NCBI GenBank assembly: GCA_036172665.1
Contig: CM069870.1
Span: 40,382,001 to 40,446,000 of the forward strand
DNA: 64,000 nt
DNA from: Prosopocoilus inquinatus
Taxonomy: Eukaryota > Arthropoda > Insecta > Coleoptera > Lucanidae
Direction of reading: 5' to 3'
Positions 9,520 through 20,636 of the stretch are shown here, one piece after another. The notes beneath the pieces were generated by a model, which did not search any database, was not told the DNA's origin, and saw only the letters and a list, made by a program, of their open reading frames with translations. The position numbers and the translations under genes were made by a program. Each line of letters opens with the position of its first letter. Position 1 is the stretch's first letter.

Positions 9520-10735
9520 ACCAAATAATCGGTTTCTTTAAAAACCGGTTTTGGATAAAACCGCTTATCCAAATAATAGTTAAAACCGACTATTCGAATA
9601 TCCAAAAACCGATTATCTGGATATTCGAATATCCAAAAATCGATTATTCGGATATTCGAAAAACCGACTATTCGAGTATCCAAAAACCGACTATTCCGAT
9701 ATTTGAAAGACTGTCTACTTGAATATATTCAAAAACCGACTATTCGGATATTCGCGAAATCTATAATCAAAACACCAGCTTTTGGATTATCCGAAAATCG
9801 GTTAATTACGTATTAACAAAAACTGATTCATAAAAAACAGACTCGACTGAATTTTAACTCTAATGTTCCTAGTTTTTATTCAGATGAAGATGTTTTCAAA
9901 CATTTCGATTTTGTGCTTCTCTTGTTCATTTTAAACTATTAACTACAATTCTAATTTATAAGGACTTACACATCTACAAAGTGACACAAACTCACTAATA
10001 ATCTTTTTTGTTAAATACTAGATAAATGTCAATTATTCTTATTCTATCTAATGAACAATATTCTACAAATTGTAAAGTAATGTAAATATTTTGTGCTGTA
10101 AAAATTCCTTACGGTGACAGACAACATCTGTACCATAATAAACTTTTATTAAATTCTCCCAAAGACGGTTGGGTACGGTCGAAAAGACTACTCACAACAA
10201 AAACTAAAATTACTTTAATTCTTCTTCTTCGACTAATATGTGGATTAGAAGTACCACTTGACCACTTACATATTTTTTGTACGTAGTGAACATAACAGAT
10301 AAGATTTACCTTCATTTTTTTTAATACTTCCAACATCTACTCATTTTTAATTTTATTTGAGTTTCAAATTTGCTGCCCTAAATTCCTAAAATTATCGTTA
10401 AATGGGTGAAAAAAATAAATACGTTATTGTGTATACAGTTATTTGAATTTCAAGTAGTTGGACTATTTGAATATTTTTCATCATTCGAATAACCGGTCAT
10501 TCGAGTACCCGATTATCCAAAAACCGGTATTATTCGAATATCCGGTTATCCAAATACTTGGATATTCGAATATCCGATTATCCAAATAATTGGATACTCG
10601 AATATCCGATTATCCAAATACTTGGATATTCGATCAACCGATTATCCGGATAACCGGTTTTCGGTTTTGTTTAAAACCTCGGATAATCCAAAACCAGTTA
10701 ACCGTTTATCCAAAAAACCGATTTGGTTGCCAACA
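9520..10735. repeat. palindromic subterminal motif arrays of the hAT element
   Basis: Left array about 9520-9830, right array about 10480-10735. The recurring parts are tattcgaatatcc, aaaccgattatc and their reverse complements, mostly 15-20 bases apart. They resemble transposase-binding subterminal repeats of hAT elements, but here they are exceptionally numerous and themselves near-palindromic. Confidence 0.75.
10109..10336 (-). pseudogene. BED zinc-finger remnant of a hAT transposase
   Basis: The translation contains CYVHYVQKICKWSSGTSN followed by His and basic residues. SSGTSN with a preceding Cys pair and a following His is the signature of the BED finger at the N-terminus of many hAT transposases. 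Here one Cys spacing is wrong and the second His is lost. Only about 75 codons remain, with no RNase H-like core. Its position in the centre of an element with hAT ends and an 8-bp duplication supports the assignment. Confidence 0.5.
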
Positions 10736-10780
10736 CTACTGGAAAGTGCCTATGGTACAATGGTTCACCTTAGGTAGGCT

Positions 10781-12199
10781 CCCTAGATTTGATTGACTTT
10801 TAACATGTCGGAGAGGATTCGGAAACACAACGTTAGATCCGCCATTTTTCAAGCTCCGTATCGTTTACGAAATAGCAATACCACGATATAGAGAACACGG
10901 TACGCTCACTCGCCGCCATTTTCAGTTTAAAATTTTGAGCAAGTCGAGTAGTTTGTAAAAATTCGCTAGATGGCAGAACACATAACCTTCTTTATATTAT
11001 TTCTAATTTAATAAACATATTGTTTAATCTGATTACATCCCTTATTCCAAGATTACCGTAAGAGTAGCACTTGTCTTCATTTGCATCACAAGTTTGAAAA
11101 AGCTGATGATGATGACAAACGTAATAAAAGTTTATCTACGTTTCACTCTGGCTCTTTCAAAAAATAAAATTATTTATTAATCTCGAAGAAATTGACAATG
11201 AACAGTGAAGCAAATAGCGTCTTCGATTCATTTGCACTGGTTGCAGAGTATTTGCATCTTGTAATAACACAAGGTGGAGATACTCGTTGTGCGATCAATG
11301 CCAGTGAATCGAAAACATTAATAGATATTTAAATTGTCAGTTAACCAGAATAAACTGCTGTCAAACCGCTCAGTAAATTTGGGTTACAGTTGTAGACTTA
11401 CGATACATACCATTAATTATGAAATATTGTTAATTATATATTTCGGAAAGGCTTCAAGAATGAACCAAAATGTAGGTGTCACAATATTGAAGCAACATTT
11501 TGTGTGCTTGATACTTTTTCAAGAAAAATTTGTAAAAAATCATTATTAAGTCAGTGGAAATGAAATGATTCGAAGAATACTGACAGATGATGCTATTCCT
11601 CAACTAAATGTATACTCCTACTGAACTAATGCTAATCTCACATCTGTCCTTTCTTCCACCACTACCAAACAGATACAAGAAACAAATAATACCAATAACC
11701 TCTGAAAGGTTTGTAAAAATTAAGGCAAAACGTACTTGCTCGTAACATTAGTAAATATCTTTCTACATCTGTTTGCTTGCTAAATTTGACACTCGCCGTT
11801 TATTCTTTATTTCATTACACACCAACCAAAGTTTGCCATTAATATACACGTAAATACTGAACGTACGTCGCCTACAACACGTAATATAATCTACAGGAGT
11901 ACATTAATGAGTTTAGTGACAGTCCTTCATACATTGGTGTCATCTAGCGGTGAAATTTAAATCACGTAACTAGGTATTACTTTTGACTTCCTCATTTTGT
12001 ATGGGGAAGATAGGCAAGTGCGCGTACCAGTGTTCTGTATATCGTAAGCAATACTGTTTTATTCTTTCTACTCCACGGGACAATCATACTGAATCATACC
12101 AAGCCAGGTCAGCCAACTATAAAATCTGACATTACAAACGAAAATGACGTTGTGCTTCCGAACCCTCTCCGACATGTTAAATATTAAACAAATCTAGGG
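10781..12199. repeat. foldback-type element with about 53-bp inverted ends
   Basis: The left end, starting ccctagatttg at 10781 and running through aacatgtcggagagg, is the inverse of the right end, 12199 back to about 12145, at roughly 85 percent identity over 53 bases. The interior shows no coding sequence. No convincing target duplication flanks it, so the class is unassigned. Confidence 0.65.
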
Positions 12200-12343
12200 A
12201 CTCTAACTCAAAGTATAGACAGTAATATCAATGGCAATATGGAGCACGCGTCCCTATGCGAATTACACAGCAAGCGTGTTGGCAACGTAAGTCAGGCAAC
12301 CAACACGACACCTGAAGGCAAGTGATTGTCAATTATTACTAGA

Positions 12344-12476
12344 GGACGGAATTATATATTTTGTTCGGTTTATTACGAACGAGGCAGCATCAAGAGTGTA
12401 TGCACTCACATGTCGCTGCAGCGTTATACGTTTGCCGCCTCCTTTTTATTTAACCGAACAAAATATATTCCGTTCC
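12344..12476. repeat. hairpin repeat with about 43-bp arms
   Basis: Bases 12344-12388 pair with 12434-12476; both contain tatattttgttcggtt or its complement. The 45-bp loop includes tgtatgcactcacatgtcgc. It is probably a small MITE. The two short overlapping ORFs here are by-products of the palindrome. Confidence 0.65.
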
Positions 12477-13330
12477 CTGATTATTACAGAAAAATGCGTT
12501 GTGAGAAATTACCAGCCTGCTTTACAAAACAATCGGAAAACAACCGGGTACATGTATTCTCCCGCACTCTTGCCCTTACAAGCATGTAAATTGCCTACCT
12601 TACCAAGGCGACAGGCCTAGTCGGCGATGCGCGTCCATATGGCCCTATATTGTATCAGAAATGTTATAGCGTGGACGTTAAAAGCAAAATAACCTAATTG
12701 TCACCAAGTGGTATGTTGTATCATACAACGTGTGTCAGAATAACGTCCCCATTATTGAGTCTGTTATCAGGCACGTTATATTTTCAAATATAAAACCAAC
12801 TCCCTACCTGCTTTTATAAATAACTGTGAGCATTATGCGACATTTGTCACTTTGACATTAATCAATAAAATGGCTTTCAATGGAGTAATAAACTTTAATT
12901 TTATTACAACAATTGGTGAATGTACAATAAGTACAAGTTGGAACTGCAACGTCGACGTTTAAGAGACACCAACGGTCAATTTTCTTTACCGGATACTGCA
13001 TTTATGCGCTCGTTTAGATTAACAAAGCAAGCAGTGACTTACAACTTACTTCTCCATTTTTAAACCATTTTACTGCTTAAATTTAAATGTAGAGTTGGAC
13101 AAATTAACAAAAGTTCAGTACTTTTCATACGCACCAAATCAGTTTAATCGACGCTCTCTTTAAACATAAAAGATTAAGCAATAGTGAATGGTCTTCCCTA
13201 CTTCATAAATATATATTAACATTAATTTCGATAAAGCAGTTGAAGGCCAAGATTTACTTATATCTAACATTTAATTAGGTAAGCTAATGGAGATTTATAT
13301 GTACAATGCATTGTTATTTTGAATTGTTTC
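12477..13330. other. non-coding stretch before Copia 3' LTR
   Basis: AT-rich sequence with no ORF or repeat that I can support, apart from vague inverted similarity between about 12225-12260 and 12620-12650 around the hairpin. Confidence 0.4.
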
Positions 13331-13489
13331 TGATGAAGATTATTGAAAAAATTGGACACTGATTCTCATTAAAGAGTTAGTTTATTAAACAAGACTAATA
13401 TACAGTAAAACAAATTTTCCTAGTTACTTGATTACAAAGTAAATTTTGAACACAGACATGAATCTATTTGATAATTGATTACTTCAACA
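13331..13489 (-). repeat. Copia 3' LTR
   Basis: Begins TGTTGAAGTAATC at 13489 (minus strand), directly after the purine-rich gaagtgggaa, and ends TTCATCA at 13331. The candidate target duplication is gtttc at 13326-13330. Length 159 bp, short as usual for Copia. Confidence 0.6.
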
Positions 13490-13519
13490 TTCCCACTTCA
13501 ATTAGCAAATATTTTTAAT

Positions 13520-14979
13520 TTAACATGAAAACTGTTTCAGATTTTTAACAGAGATAACACCTAACATTTCTCGTTGTTTCTCAAAGCTGCTCCTGGCAAG
13601 TGTTTTCGTTAATATGTCTGCTTCTTGATCTTGAGAACTGACATATTCCAAATTAAAAATTCCCGAGTGAAACTTTTCTCTGACAAAATGATATTTTACG
13701 TCTATATGTTTGGATCTCTTATGAAATTCTGGATTTTTTATCAAGCGTATTGCACTTTGATTGTCCACATGTAATGTAAAGTAATGCAAACATCTTTCGA
13801 TTTTATCAGACTGCAGAGTAAAGTTTTGGTCCAAATGATTTCTTTTACAGCTTGACATGAAGCCATATATTCCGCTTCGGTTGTTGATAGGGCAACTATT
13901 TTTTGTTTTTGCGAATTCCATGCCACGGTAACCCTTTCCAATTTTATAACAAATCCTGTGGTTGATCTTCGAGCTTCAACATCACCTGCGTAACCTGAAT
14001 CGCTGAAAACTGACACTTTATTATTATTATTTCGAGAATAATACAACCCGTAAGAAATTGATCCCTTCAAGTACTTTAAAATCCCTTTTACAGCATTCCA
14101 GTGTATCTTCTTTGCATTTTCAATATATTGACTAGCACTGTGTACTGCAAAAGTAATGTCTGGTCTCGTTGCTATCGATAAGTATAGTAAACTACCAATT
14201 GCTTCACAATACGGGACATTTATTGCATCTCCACTGGTGTGCATGGCAGAACACATTTGATGGTTTCGATCAGCAGGAATCGCAGCTGCATTGGCGTTTT
14301 CCATATTGTACCGTTCCAACACAGCTCTTGCATATGCTTCTTGATGAAGTAATATAGAGCCATCTTGCAACTTTTCAATTTGCAAACCAAGATAATGATT
14401 AACGTCACCTGTAGTTACGTTGAATTCTGATTTTAATACAGACAGTACCGTGTCAATCAATTCCTGAGATTCAGATACTACCAGGCCATCATCAACATGA
14501 ATGGCTAATATAATCAAGGACTTATCATCGCTGTTGACGAAAACACAGGGATCTGCTTCTGTTGATTTTAAACCAAATTTGTCGAAAACACCAGTCGAAC
14601 GTTGGTTCCACAATCTTGATGCCTGTTTAAGACCATAAATACCTTTCTTAAGCTGGCATACTCTTCCTGTTCCGTCCTCGAACCCTTGATGTTGTTGCAT
14701 ATAAATATTTTCATCGATTTTGCTGTATAAAAAAGCAGTTTCCACATTGAACTGCTTCATTTTCATAGCCCTGGAAGCTGCACCAGACAAAATAATTCTT
14801 ATTGAATCAAGTCTAACTACAGGACTAAAAGTTTCATTATAGTCTACTCCGTATTGTTGTCGAAATCCTCTTGCAACTAGTCGTGCTTTGAATCTACTCA
14901 CGCTTCCATCTGTATTTCTTTTAACTTTAAAAGTCCATTTGTTATCAATTACTTCTTGATTTTTGGGGGGCTCAGTCAA
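13520..14979 (-). pseudogene. Copia reverse transcriptase and RNase H
   Basis: RVT_2-type polymerase: NKWTFKVKRNTDGSVSRFKA, ARLVARGFRQQYGVDY, FSPVVR, KKGIYGLKQASRLWN, then AIHVDDGLVV as the YVDD-like box. The motif that normally reads F-D-V-x-T-A-F-L reads FNVETAFLY here, so the first catalytic Asp is Asn. RNase H follows (SDSGYAGD, STTEAEYMA) and shifts frame near 13800 into HVDNQSAIRLIKNPEFHKR and DILTKTLARSSFEKQR, the usual Copia C-terminus. One frame shift and the lost Asp make it inactive. The long intact stretch (412 codons) suggests moderate age. Confidence 0.92.
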
Positions 14980-15645
14980 GATCCATGTTTCATTTCATTT
15001 CAACGAATCCGTCTCTTCTGCCATGGCTTGCATCCATTTTACAGAATTTTTACATTTAAGTGCATCCTGATATGAGACTGATTCGTAGTGATTTGCTAAT
15101 GTCGAATTCATGTAGCAATTACCATATATTTCTGTTTTTTTTTTAATCTTTGTTCTATCCCTTAAGTTGCGGTTTTCGTTTTGAATTTCAGGGTTGAACC
15201 TGATTCATTTCTTCATGTTGTTTTTTACATTCATGCAATTGCTCTTTATTTTCTTGGTCTAATAATATGCTTGAATCTTCTCCCTCGTTTATTTCAATTT
15301 CTTTGTCTAACGATACGTGCGGATCTTCTCGCTTGTTTATTTCACGGTTTTCTTCCTGATCTTGATTATTACTCTTGAATAAATCAAAAATTGTATTTTG
15401 TTTATCATCTTCATTTTTATTTTCTGGCTGACAATTTTTGCACAAGTGAAGATAACATCCCTATGTGTTTTAATTATATTTCTATCAGGAAACCAAATGC
15501 GGTATCCCTTAGTTTCAATGTCGTATCCTACGAAGAAACCTTTCTCGGCCTTAGGATCCCATTTCTGCCGCTTTTACTTTGGAATATGAATAAAAGCTTG
15601 CTCACCAAAAATCCTAAATCGTGTAATATCGCTGTCCTTTCCTAT

Positions 15646-16287
15646 CTATAGCTTATGCGGTGTTACTTCTTCAATACTGCTTGTACCCGTTCTATTAAGG
15701 ACATATACTGCGGCATTAATAGCTTCAGCCCATAATCGAATTGGCATCCCACTTGCATGAAGCATTGTTCTTGCAATTTCCACCAGCGTTCTATTTTCTC
15801 GTTCCGCTGAACCATTCTGCTGAGGGCAATAAGCAACTGTTTTCTGATGGATTATTCCATAACTTCGGATGATCTTTTGTACTTCATTATTTACAAATTC
15901 CATCCCATTATCTGTTCGAATAGTTTTTATTCCTTGCTGAATTTGCTTTTGGCTGGCTTGTATGAAGTATTCAAGATAACTAGATATTTCGGATTTTTGT
16001 TTTAGAAAGTACACTGTTCTTCAATAAGAATAGTCGTCTTTTAATAAAAAATAATAATACCTTGAACCTCCTACAAAGCTTTCTTGCATAGGCCCACATA
16101 AATCTGCATGGATGAGATCTCCAATTCTCTTTGTTTTGCCCGCGAGTAGTTGCAGTTCCTTTATTAGATAAACTAAAAAAAGAATTACAATCGCTTGTTC
16201 ATTTAAATCAATTAAAGCGCGTCTAGCTGATAGTGAACAATCGGTAAGCCAAAGTAATAATGCATTCGTTAGGACGGCATAATTCAC
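15646..16287 (-). pseudogene. Copia integrase core
   Basis: GDLIHADLCGPM carries the first catalytic Asp, TIRTDNGMEF the second and PQQNGSAERENRT the Glu. A TGA at 16021-16023 interrupts the frame after DDYSY and before RTVYFLKQK. The zinc-binding stretch before the core is scrambled. The C-terminal part ends at about 15646 in PHKL. From there to 14979 the linker is poorly preserved, with acidic low-complexity sequence (15188-15445). Confidence 0.9.
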
Positions 16288-16549
16288 AATAATGTCGCGG
16301 TTGACTGCGATGCTCGGACACGATGCGCACGAGAAAGTGTGCTGCAGAGACGTGTCGTGTTTCTATTTAATTCAAATCAACTAAATTGTTGTTTCTAAAT
16401 TCAAGAAAGAACTGTTATTAGCTTCCGGAATTATATTCGCGTTGTTACCGTGGCGATATTAGACTGATTGATTAAAAATCACGTATAAGCGGGCGGAACA
16501 TTTAACACTTCGATTTAGACCCGCGACTGCCGCTGTCTCAAACTGATTT

Positions 16550-17560
16550 CAAGCAGTTCACTTTCTTAGATCCTCCCTTTGGTGATTACACAGTGTTGAA
16601 CCGAAACGTACGTAGAGCTGTTTATCCTATTCCAAAAGTGGATGTGTTTTTACCGGAATTTCAGGCGTTGTAACGCATGTAGATGGTGTACTGATGTATT
16701 TTTGCCGAAAACTTAGGTCAACATGATGAAATTTTATCAAAAGTCTCAAATAAATTAAAAGAAGAAGGAATTACCTTAAATAAAACAAAATGTCAATGGG
16801 GAACAAGTAGTACATATTTTTTAGGACATAAAATTTCCGATAAAGGTATTGATATACTTCCTGAACGAGTAGAAGCAATCAATAATTTTCCGGAACCAAA
16901 GGATAAAAAGACTTTGCAACAGTTTTTGGGACTTGTTAACTTTGCTGGTAAATTTATCCCTCACAAGTCACAAATTTTAGAGCCTCTTAATTCTCTTTTA
17001 AAAGATTTAAAAGAGTTCAATTTTTGTGGTCAGATCCTCAAAAAAATGCTTTTAAAAAAATTAAAGAACTTTTGCAAAAATCGCCTACTCTTGCTTACTT
17101 TGATTATACAAAGAAAATCATTATTCAGGCCGATGCGTCTAGTTATGGAACGGGAGGCGTACTTATGCAAGAAAAAATCATGAAAGAGAAGTAGTAGCTT
17201 ACACTTCAAAAACATTGACTCCTAATGAAATAAAGTACAGTCAAATTGAAAAAGAAACTTTTGCCCTAGTTATTGCGGCAGAAAAATTTAAAGAATATAT
17301 AACAGGTATTACAGTGATTCTAGAAACTGATCATAAACCTTCAAACGAAACCACTTGACGAATTAAGTCCCAGAATTCAGAGATTTAGGCTTAGGTTAAT
17401 GAGGTTCAATTACGAAGTTGTTTACGTTCCCGGAAAGCAAGTAGTTATTGCGGACGCGCTTTCTCGTAGTCCTTTGAAAAAACAAATATCAGATGACAAT
17501 TTAGAGTTAGAAACGAAACAATATCTTAGATTTATAGTTAAAAATCTCCCGGCAACAGAT
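16550..17560 (+). pseudogene. Gypsy RT fragment and RNase H
   Basis: Starts with VRRAVYPIPKVDVFLPEFQ at about 16608, the segment just before the first catalytic Asp. It then jumps, after deletion of some 85 codons, to THVDGVLMYF, where the YVDD box has become V-D-G. It continues with GITLNKTKCQWG, FLGHKISDKGID and QFLGLVNFAGKFIP. RNase H is recognisable in other frames (IIIQADASSYGTGGVLMQ, YSQIEKETFALV, LETDHKP) and ends with VVYVPGKQVVIADALSRSP. There are at least four frame shifts. Confidence 0.82.
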
Positions 17561-17659
17561 GAAAAATAGAGCAGATTCGTAAAGAACAAGATTTAGATTT
17601 TATTTGCGAAAAGCTTAAAGAATATTGTTTAGAAAAATGGCCGGACGGTAATATGTTGC

Positions 17660-18080
17660 CTGAAGATTTAAGAAATAAATAAATGTAGATTGCGAGCGCA
17701 ACAATCAGTTTGGTGGTACGGATTAAGTTCACAGTTGAAAAATGTAGTTAAATGCTGTCAGAAATGTATAAAAGAACGTGTTAACCGCAAAGAACAATTC
17801 GTTAGAGAATATTTTCCTAGAAGACCGTGGCAAAAAATCGCATTGGATTTATTTAAACAAAAAAAATAGTTTTTAATTGTTACTGACTATTACACTCGTT
17901 TTTTCCAAATTATGAAACTCGATTCGATGAAAGAATTAGATATAATCGGGAAATGTAAAGAACTGTTTACCAGAAATTATGCGAAGTGATAATGGACCAT
18001 AATTTAGATATTAATTTAAAAAGTTTGCGAAATTGTGTGGCATTCAGCATATCACAAGTTCGCCTTATTTAAAAAATCAG
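17660..18080 (+). pseudogene. Gypsy integrase, N-terminal and core part
   Basis: Readable: WWYGLSSQLKNVVKCCQKC (zinc-binding Cys pair), RPWQKIALDLF (first Asp), FLIVTDYYTRFFQI and MRSDNGP (second Asp), followed by a stop where QF is expected, then CGIQHITSSPYL. The reading breaks at about 18070, before the Glu-containing helix. Confidence 0.78.
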
Positions 18081-18880
18081 AAGATCTACAGTTAGGTCTT
18101 TTGTCATATAGGTATCACGATCTTGTCCCAATTTGTGTTAACTATATTGAGATTTTCCAGGGACGTACCGCATGTCCGACTCGGGAGAGAAAATAGCGTC
18201 TCCCGTTATGTTGAGCACTCGCAGGACGGGACATTGCGAACGAAAATAATAAATGTAAAAGTTTACATTACCTCGTCCCGTGCGCCGCACTCGACCCAAT
18301 GTCGCCTCGCCGGATCGCCTCCGAAGTCACAACACCATATAATCAGACCCAACGTCGCCTCGCCGGATCACCTCCGAAGTCACAACACCATATAATCGCA
18401 ACTAAATTTTATTAAGGTCTAACTTACAAAGAAAATAATTAATACTAAAATAACTGAATACTTGAAATAATTAATAATAAAGAATCACTGAATGCTGAAT
18501 AATCCCAATTTCTAAGTTTCTACTAATTTATAAACTTTCCCCTTCTATTCCCCTGACGGATGCCACAAGTTCATTTTCTAGAAGTTTGGGTCGTTGAACG
18601 AAAGTCCAAAATCAGCGTTAATTAAAAAAACGAGCGCGTTAATTGCTCTAATAAAATAAAAATAAAAAACGCTAACGCAAGCGTCGCAGCAAGGTATAAC
18701 GACCACGAATTTCCTTTATATCTACTCTGCATTTGTCTGATCTTGACTTAGGTCAGTTATGAAAATGCAACGCAGATGACATGCAATGAACTCGTGTCGA
18801 TAACCGTACTTATTGACTGCAACTCTGCAACTAGACAATTTTTGCCTGAATACGCGTAATGAAATTTTGCGTAAAAACAA
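18081..18880. other. 0.8-kb insertion within the Gypsy integrase
   Basis: Unrelated to Gypsy. The first 320 bases are GC-rich and contain a 53-bp tandem duplication; the rest is AT-rich with no ORF. The tgtcatatagg start near 18103 could be an LTR-type TG end, but I find no matching terminus or target duplication. Confidence 0.45.
18293..18397 (+). repeat. 53-bp tandem duplication
   Basis: Two adjacent copies, 18293-18345 and 18346-18397, differ at a few bases. Each begins gacccaaygtcgcctcgcc and ends ccatataatc. Confidence 0.9.
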
Positions 18881-19430
18881 AAAAGAATTAAATTAATTTT
18901 GAATAAAATTTTCCAATCGCGACAATATAGGACGACGCCTTTTGAAAATGGTTACAGCCCTGCAGAGCTTATGTTCTCGCAGAAAATTTGCTCTACTCTG
19001 CCAATAATTCCTTCAAAATTAAACTTATTTTATAATCATGAACTAGTCGTAGAAAGAGAGAGAAAGAATAAAGAGAAACAAACAAATAACTATAACAAGA
19101 GGCATGGATCTAAGAACTTATCTAAGTTAAAATTGAATGACGTTGTATAGATTATAGATTTACGAACTTACGGTTCTATTGTTAACGTTTGCGCGGAACC
19201 AAATTCTTACAAAGTATTGACTCATAATGGAATTGTCAGAAGGAATAGTTGGAATTTGGTACCAGCACCGTTTAAGAAATCTAGTGAGGATGGATGTTTA
19301 TGATATTTTAGAAGTTCCAGTGACATCAATGCAGACAGATGTAAAGGTAAATGTAAACAATAATGAGGAAAAATCTAGACCTCTGAGAGATAGAAAACCG
19401 CCTGCATGGATGAAAGATTATGTTAATTGA
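18881..19430 (+). pseudogene. Gypsy integrase C-terminal region
   Basis: Resumes with YRTTPFENGYSPAELMF, a conserved stretch downstream of the DDE core, then LKLNDVV with a TAG, a shifted frame (NGIVRRNSWNLVP), and finally RDRKPPAWMKDYVN, the usual last residues of K02A2.6-like Gypsy pol. There are two or three frame changes. Confidence 0.8.
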
Positions 19431-19477
19431 ATTGTTTTGTATTACCTACTTTTGTAATGTAATATCTTTGATTGAAT

Positions 19478-19560
19478 AAAAAAAGGGGATGTTGTGGAAC
19501 GCAGCTAGCGAAACAATGACGACTCGAAAATAGGGTGTCGTGGATACGCTTGTTATTTTT
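19478..19560 (+). repeat. polypurine tract and truncated 3' LTR of the Gypsy fragment
   Basis: aaaaaaaggggatg (about 19478-19491) is a clear polypurine tract. The LTR then starts TGTGGAACGCAGC near 19494. Only about 65 bases remain before Copia coding sequence on the other strand begins. Confidence 0.6.
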
Positions 19561-19566
19561 CACGCC

Positions 19567-20112
19567 CTAAAACTCACTCTCAATACAGGATTTACATTTA
19601 ATCATAAGTGTCATATCTTTCCAATTAAGATGACCTAATCGTTTGTGCCAGTCCATGGAAAGATTCGAATCGACAACTGTAGTTTTAAAAGTCTTATTAT
19701 TTTCCTCTCGCAAATAAAACAAGTCCCCAATACGATCCGCAATCATTTTGACATTTCCGTCATTGTCTTTCATAAGCACATTTGTCATTGAATGTCACGG
19801 AATGCTTTCTGTCCACTATTTTTACGACCGATATCAAATTTGTTCTGGAACGCACAGAGTTTCATGAAACGTAATCAGTCTATCACCGTCGAAAGCCGTT
19901 ACGCGAACATCGCCTTTTCCTGTCACACGAGCCGTCGCATCGCTAGCCAGTTTGACACCACCATTGACACTTTTCGTGTTTAGAAATAATTGTGGGTCTT
20001 TACACTTGCTTGCAATAAAATCGCGTACACCTTCAAAATCAAGTAGACGAGTTTTACCTATTTTTTGCTTTGTAAATGGGTATTTTGAGAATTCTGTCGT
20101 GTTTCCAAACAT
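19567..20112 (-). pseudogene. Copia protease tail and gag-pre-integrase domain
   Basis: From the right: FGNTTEFSKYPFTKQKIGK and GGVKLASDATARVTGKGDV (after the protease active site), a stop near 19834, then the frame with DGNVKMIADRIGDLFYL and WHKRLGHLNWKDMTLMIK, the conserved pre-integrase helix. It is truncated directly after that. Confidence 0.85.
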
Positions 20113-20636
20113 ACAGGTTAGGAACTGAGATTGAAATGATTACTATTTTACCTGGTATGAGTCAGACAGTATGATTTGTTCAATAAATATTACGCCATTC
20201 CAAATATATAACGGTCCATAAATGTAATTCACCCGAAACAGAATTGTCGATTGCTTATGTTCTGCTATTAATATATTTTTAACACTTGACAAGACTCTTC
20301 AAAGTTGGATTTGTAATTTTCGACGTGTTGGTGACAAGAGTATTGGAAAATTTGCGGTTTATATTGGATTTTCTCTTAATTCAGAATCGTGAATCATTAT
20401 TTTTGGACATCTATCTACAACCATTTTTTCTATTTATAAATTTTTCTTCTTCCCACATATCATTTGTGCATCATAGTATTTTTTTTAGGTGTAATCATTC
20501 GCTACTACTGAGAATCACTATTCGTCTTCTAACTTACTCGTTTTCTGCCAGTCTGAATGTTAATTGTTTGACACTGACAAATTAAATCTTAAGACCAACT
20601 TAATACAACGAAAAACAGGTGTACGCGATTTTTTGC
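20113..20636. other. insertion within Copia protease
   Basis: About 520 AT-rich bases between the active-site segment (DSGCT, right) and the rest of the protease (left). No inverted ends, target duplication or coding sequence found. Confidence 0.45.

Larger units (their letters stand above)
9490..10738. mobile_element. hAT-superfamily non-autonomous foldback element
   Basis: Ends TAGTGCTGG (9490) and CCAACACTA (10738) form inverted termini fitting the hAT consensus. They are flanked by a perfect 8-bp target duplication, ctggaaag, at 9482-9489 and 10739-10746. Both subterminal regions (about 9520-9830 and 10480-10730) consist of many degenerate copies of a motif like ccgattatccaaataattgg, in both orientations, so each end folds on itself and on the other. 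The 600-bp centre holds a BED-finger remnant. Confidence 0.85.
13331..16290 (-). mobile_element. Copia retrotransposon, 3' half (integrase to 3' LTR)
   Basis: Read right to left: end of the gag-pre-integrase region, integrase core, reverse transcriptase, RNase H, then a 159-bp 3' LTR ending at 13331. Gag and protease are absent; coding similarity starts at about 16287. A plus-strand Gypsy fragment abuts that break. The LTR differs from that of the Copia 5' half at 19567-21753, so these look like two different Copia families rather than one element split in two. Confidence 0.85.
16550..19560 (+). mobile_element. Gypsy retrotransposon fragment between the two Copia halves
   Basis: A pol-to-LTR piece of a Gypsy element of the K02A2.6-like group: partial reverse transcriptase, RNase H, integrase, polypurine tract and the first 70 or so bases of a 3' LTR. 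It lacks gag, protease, 5' LTR and most of the polymerase palm. A 0.8-kb segment interrupts the integrase (18081-18880). Its ends coincide with the breaks in the two flanking Copia pieces, which suggests it either inserted into Copia sequence or was joined by recombination. Confidence 0.8.
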
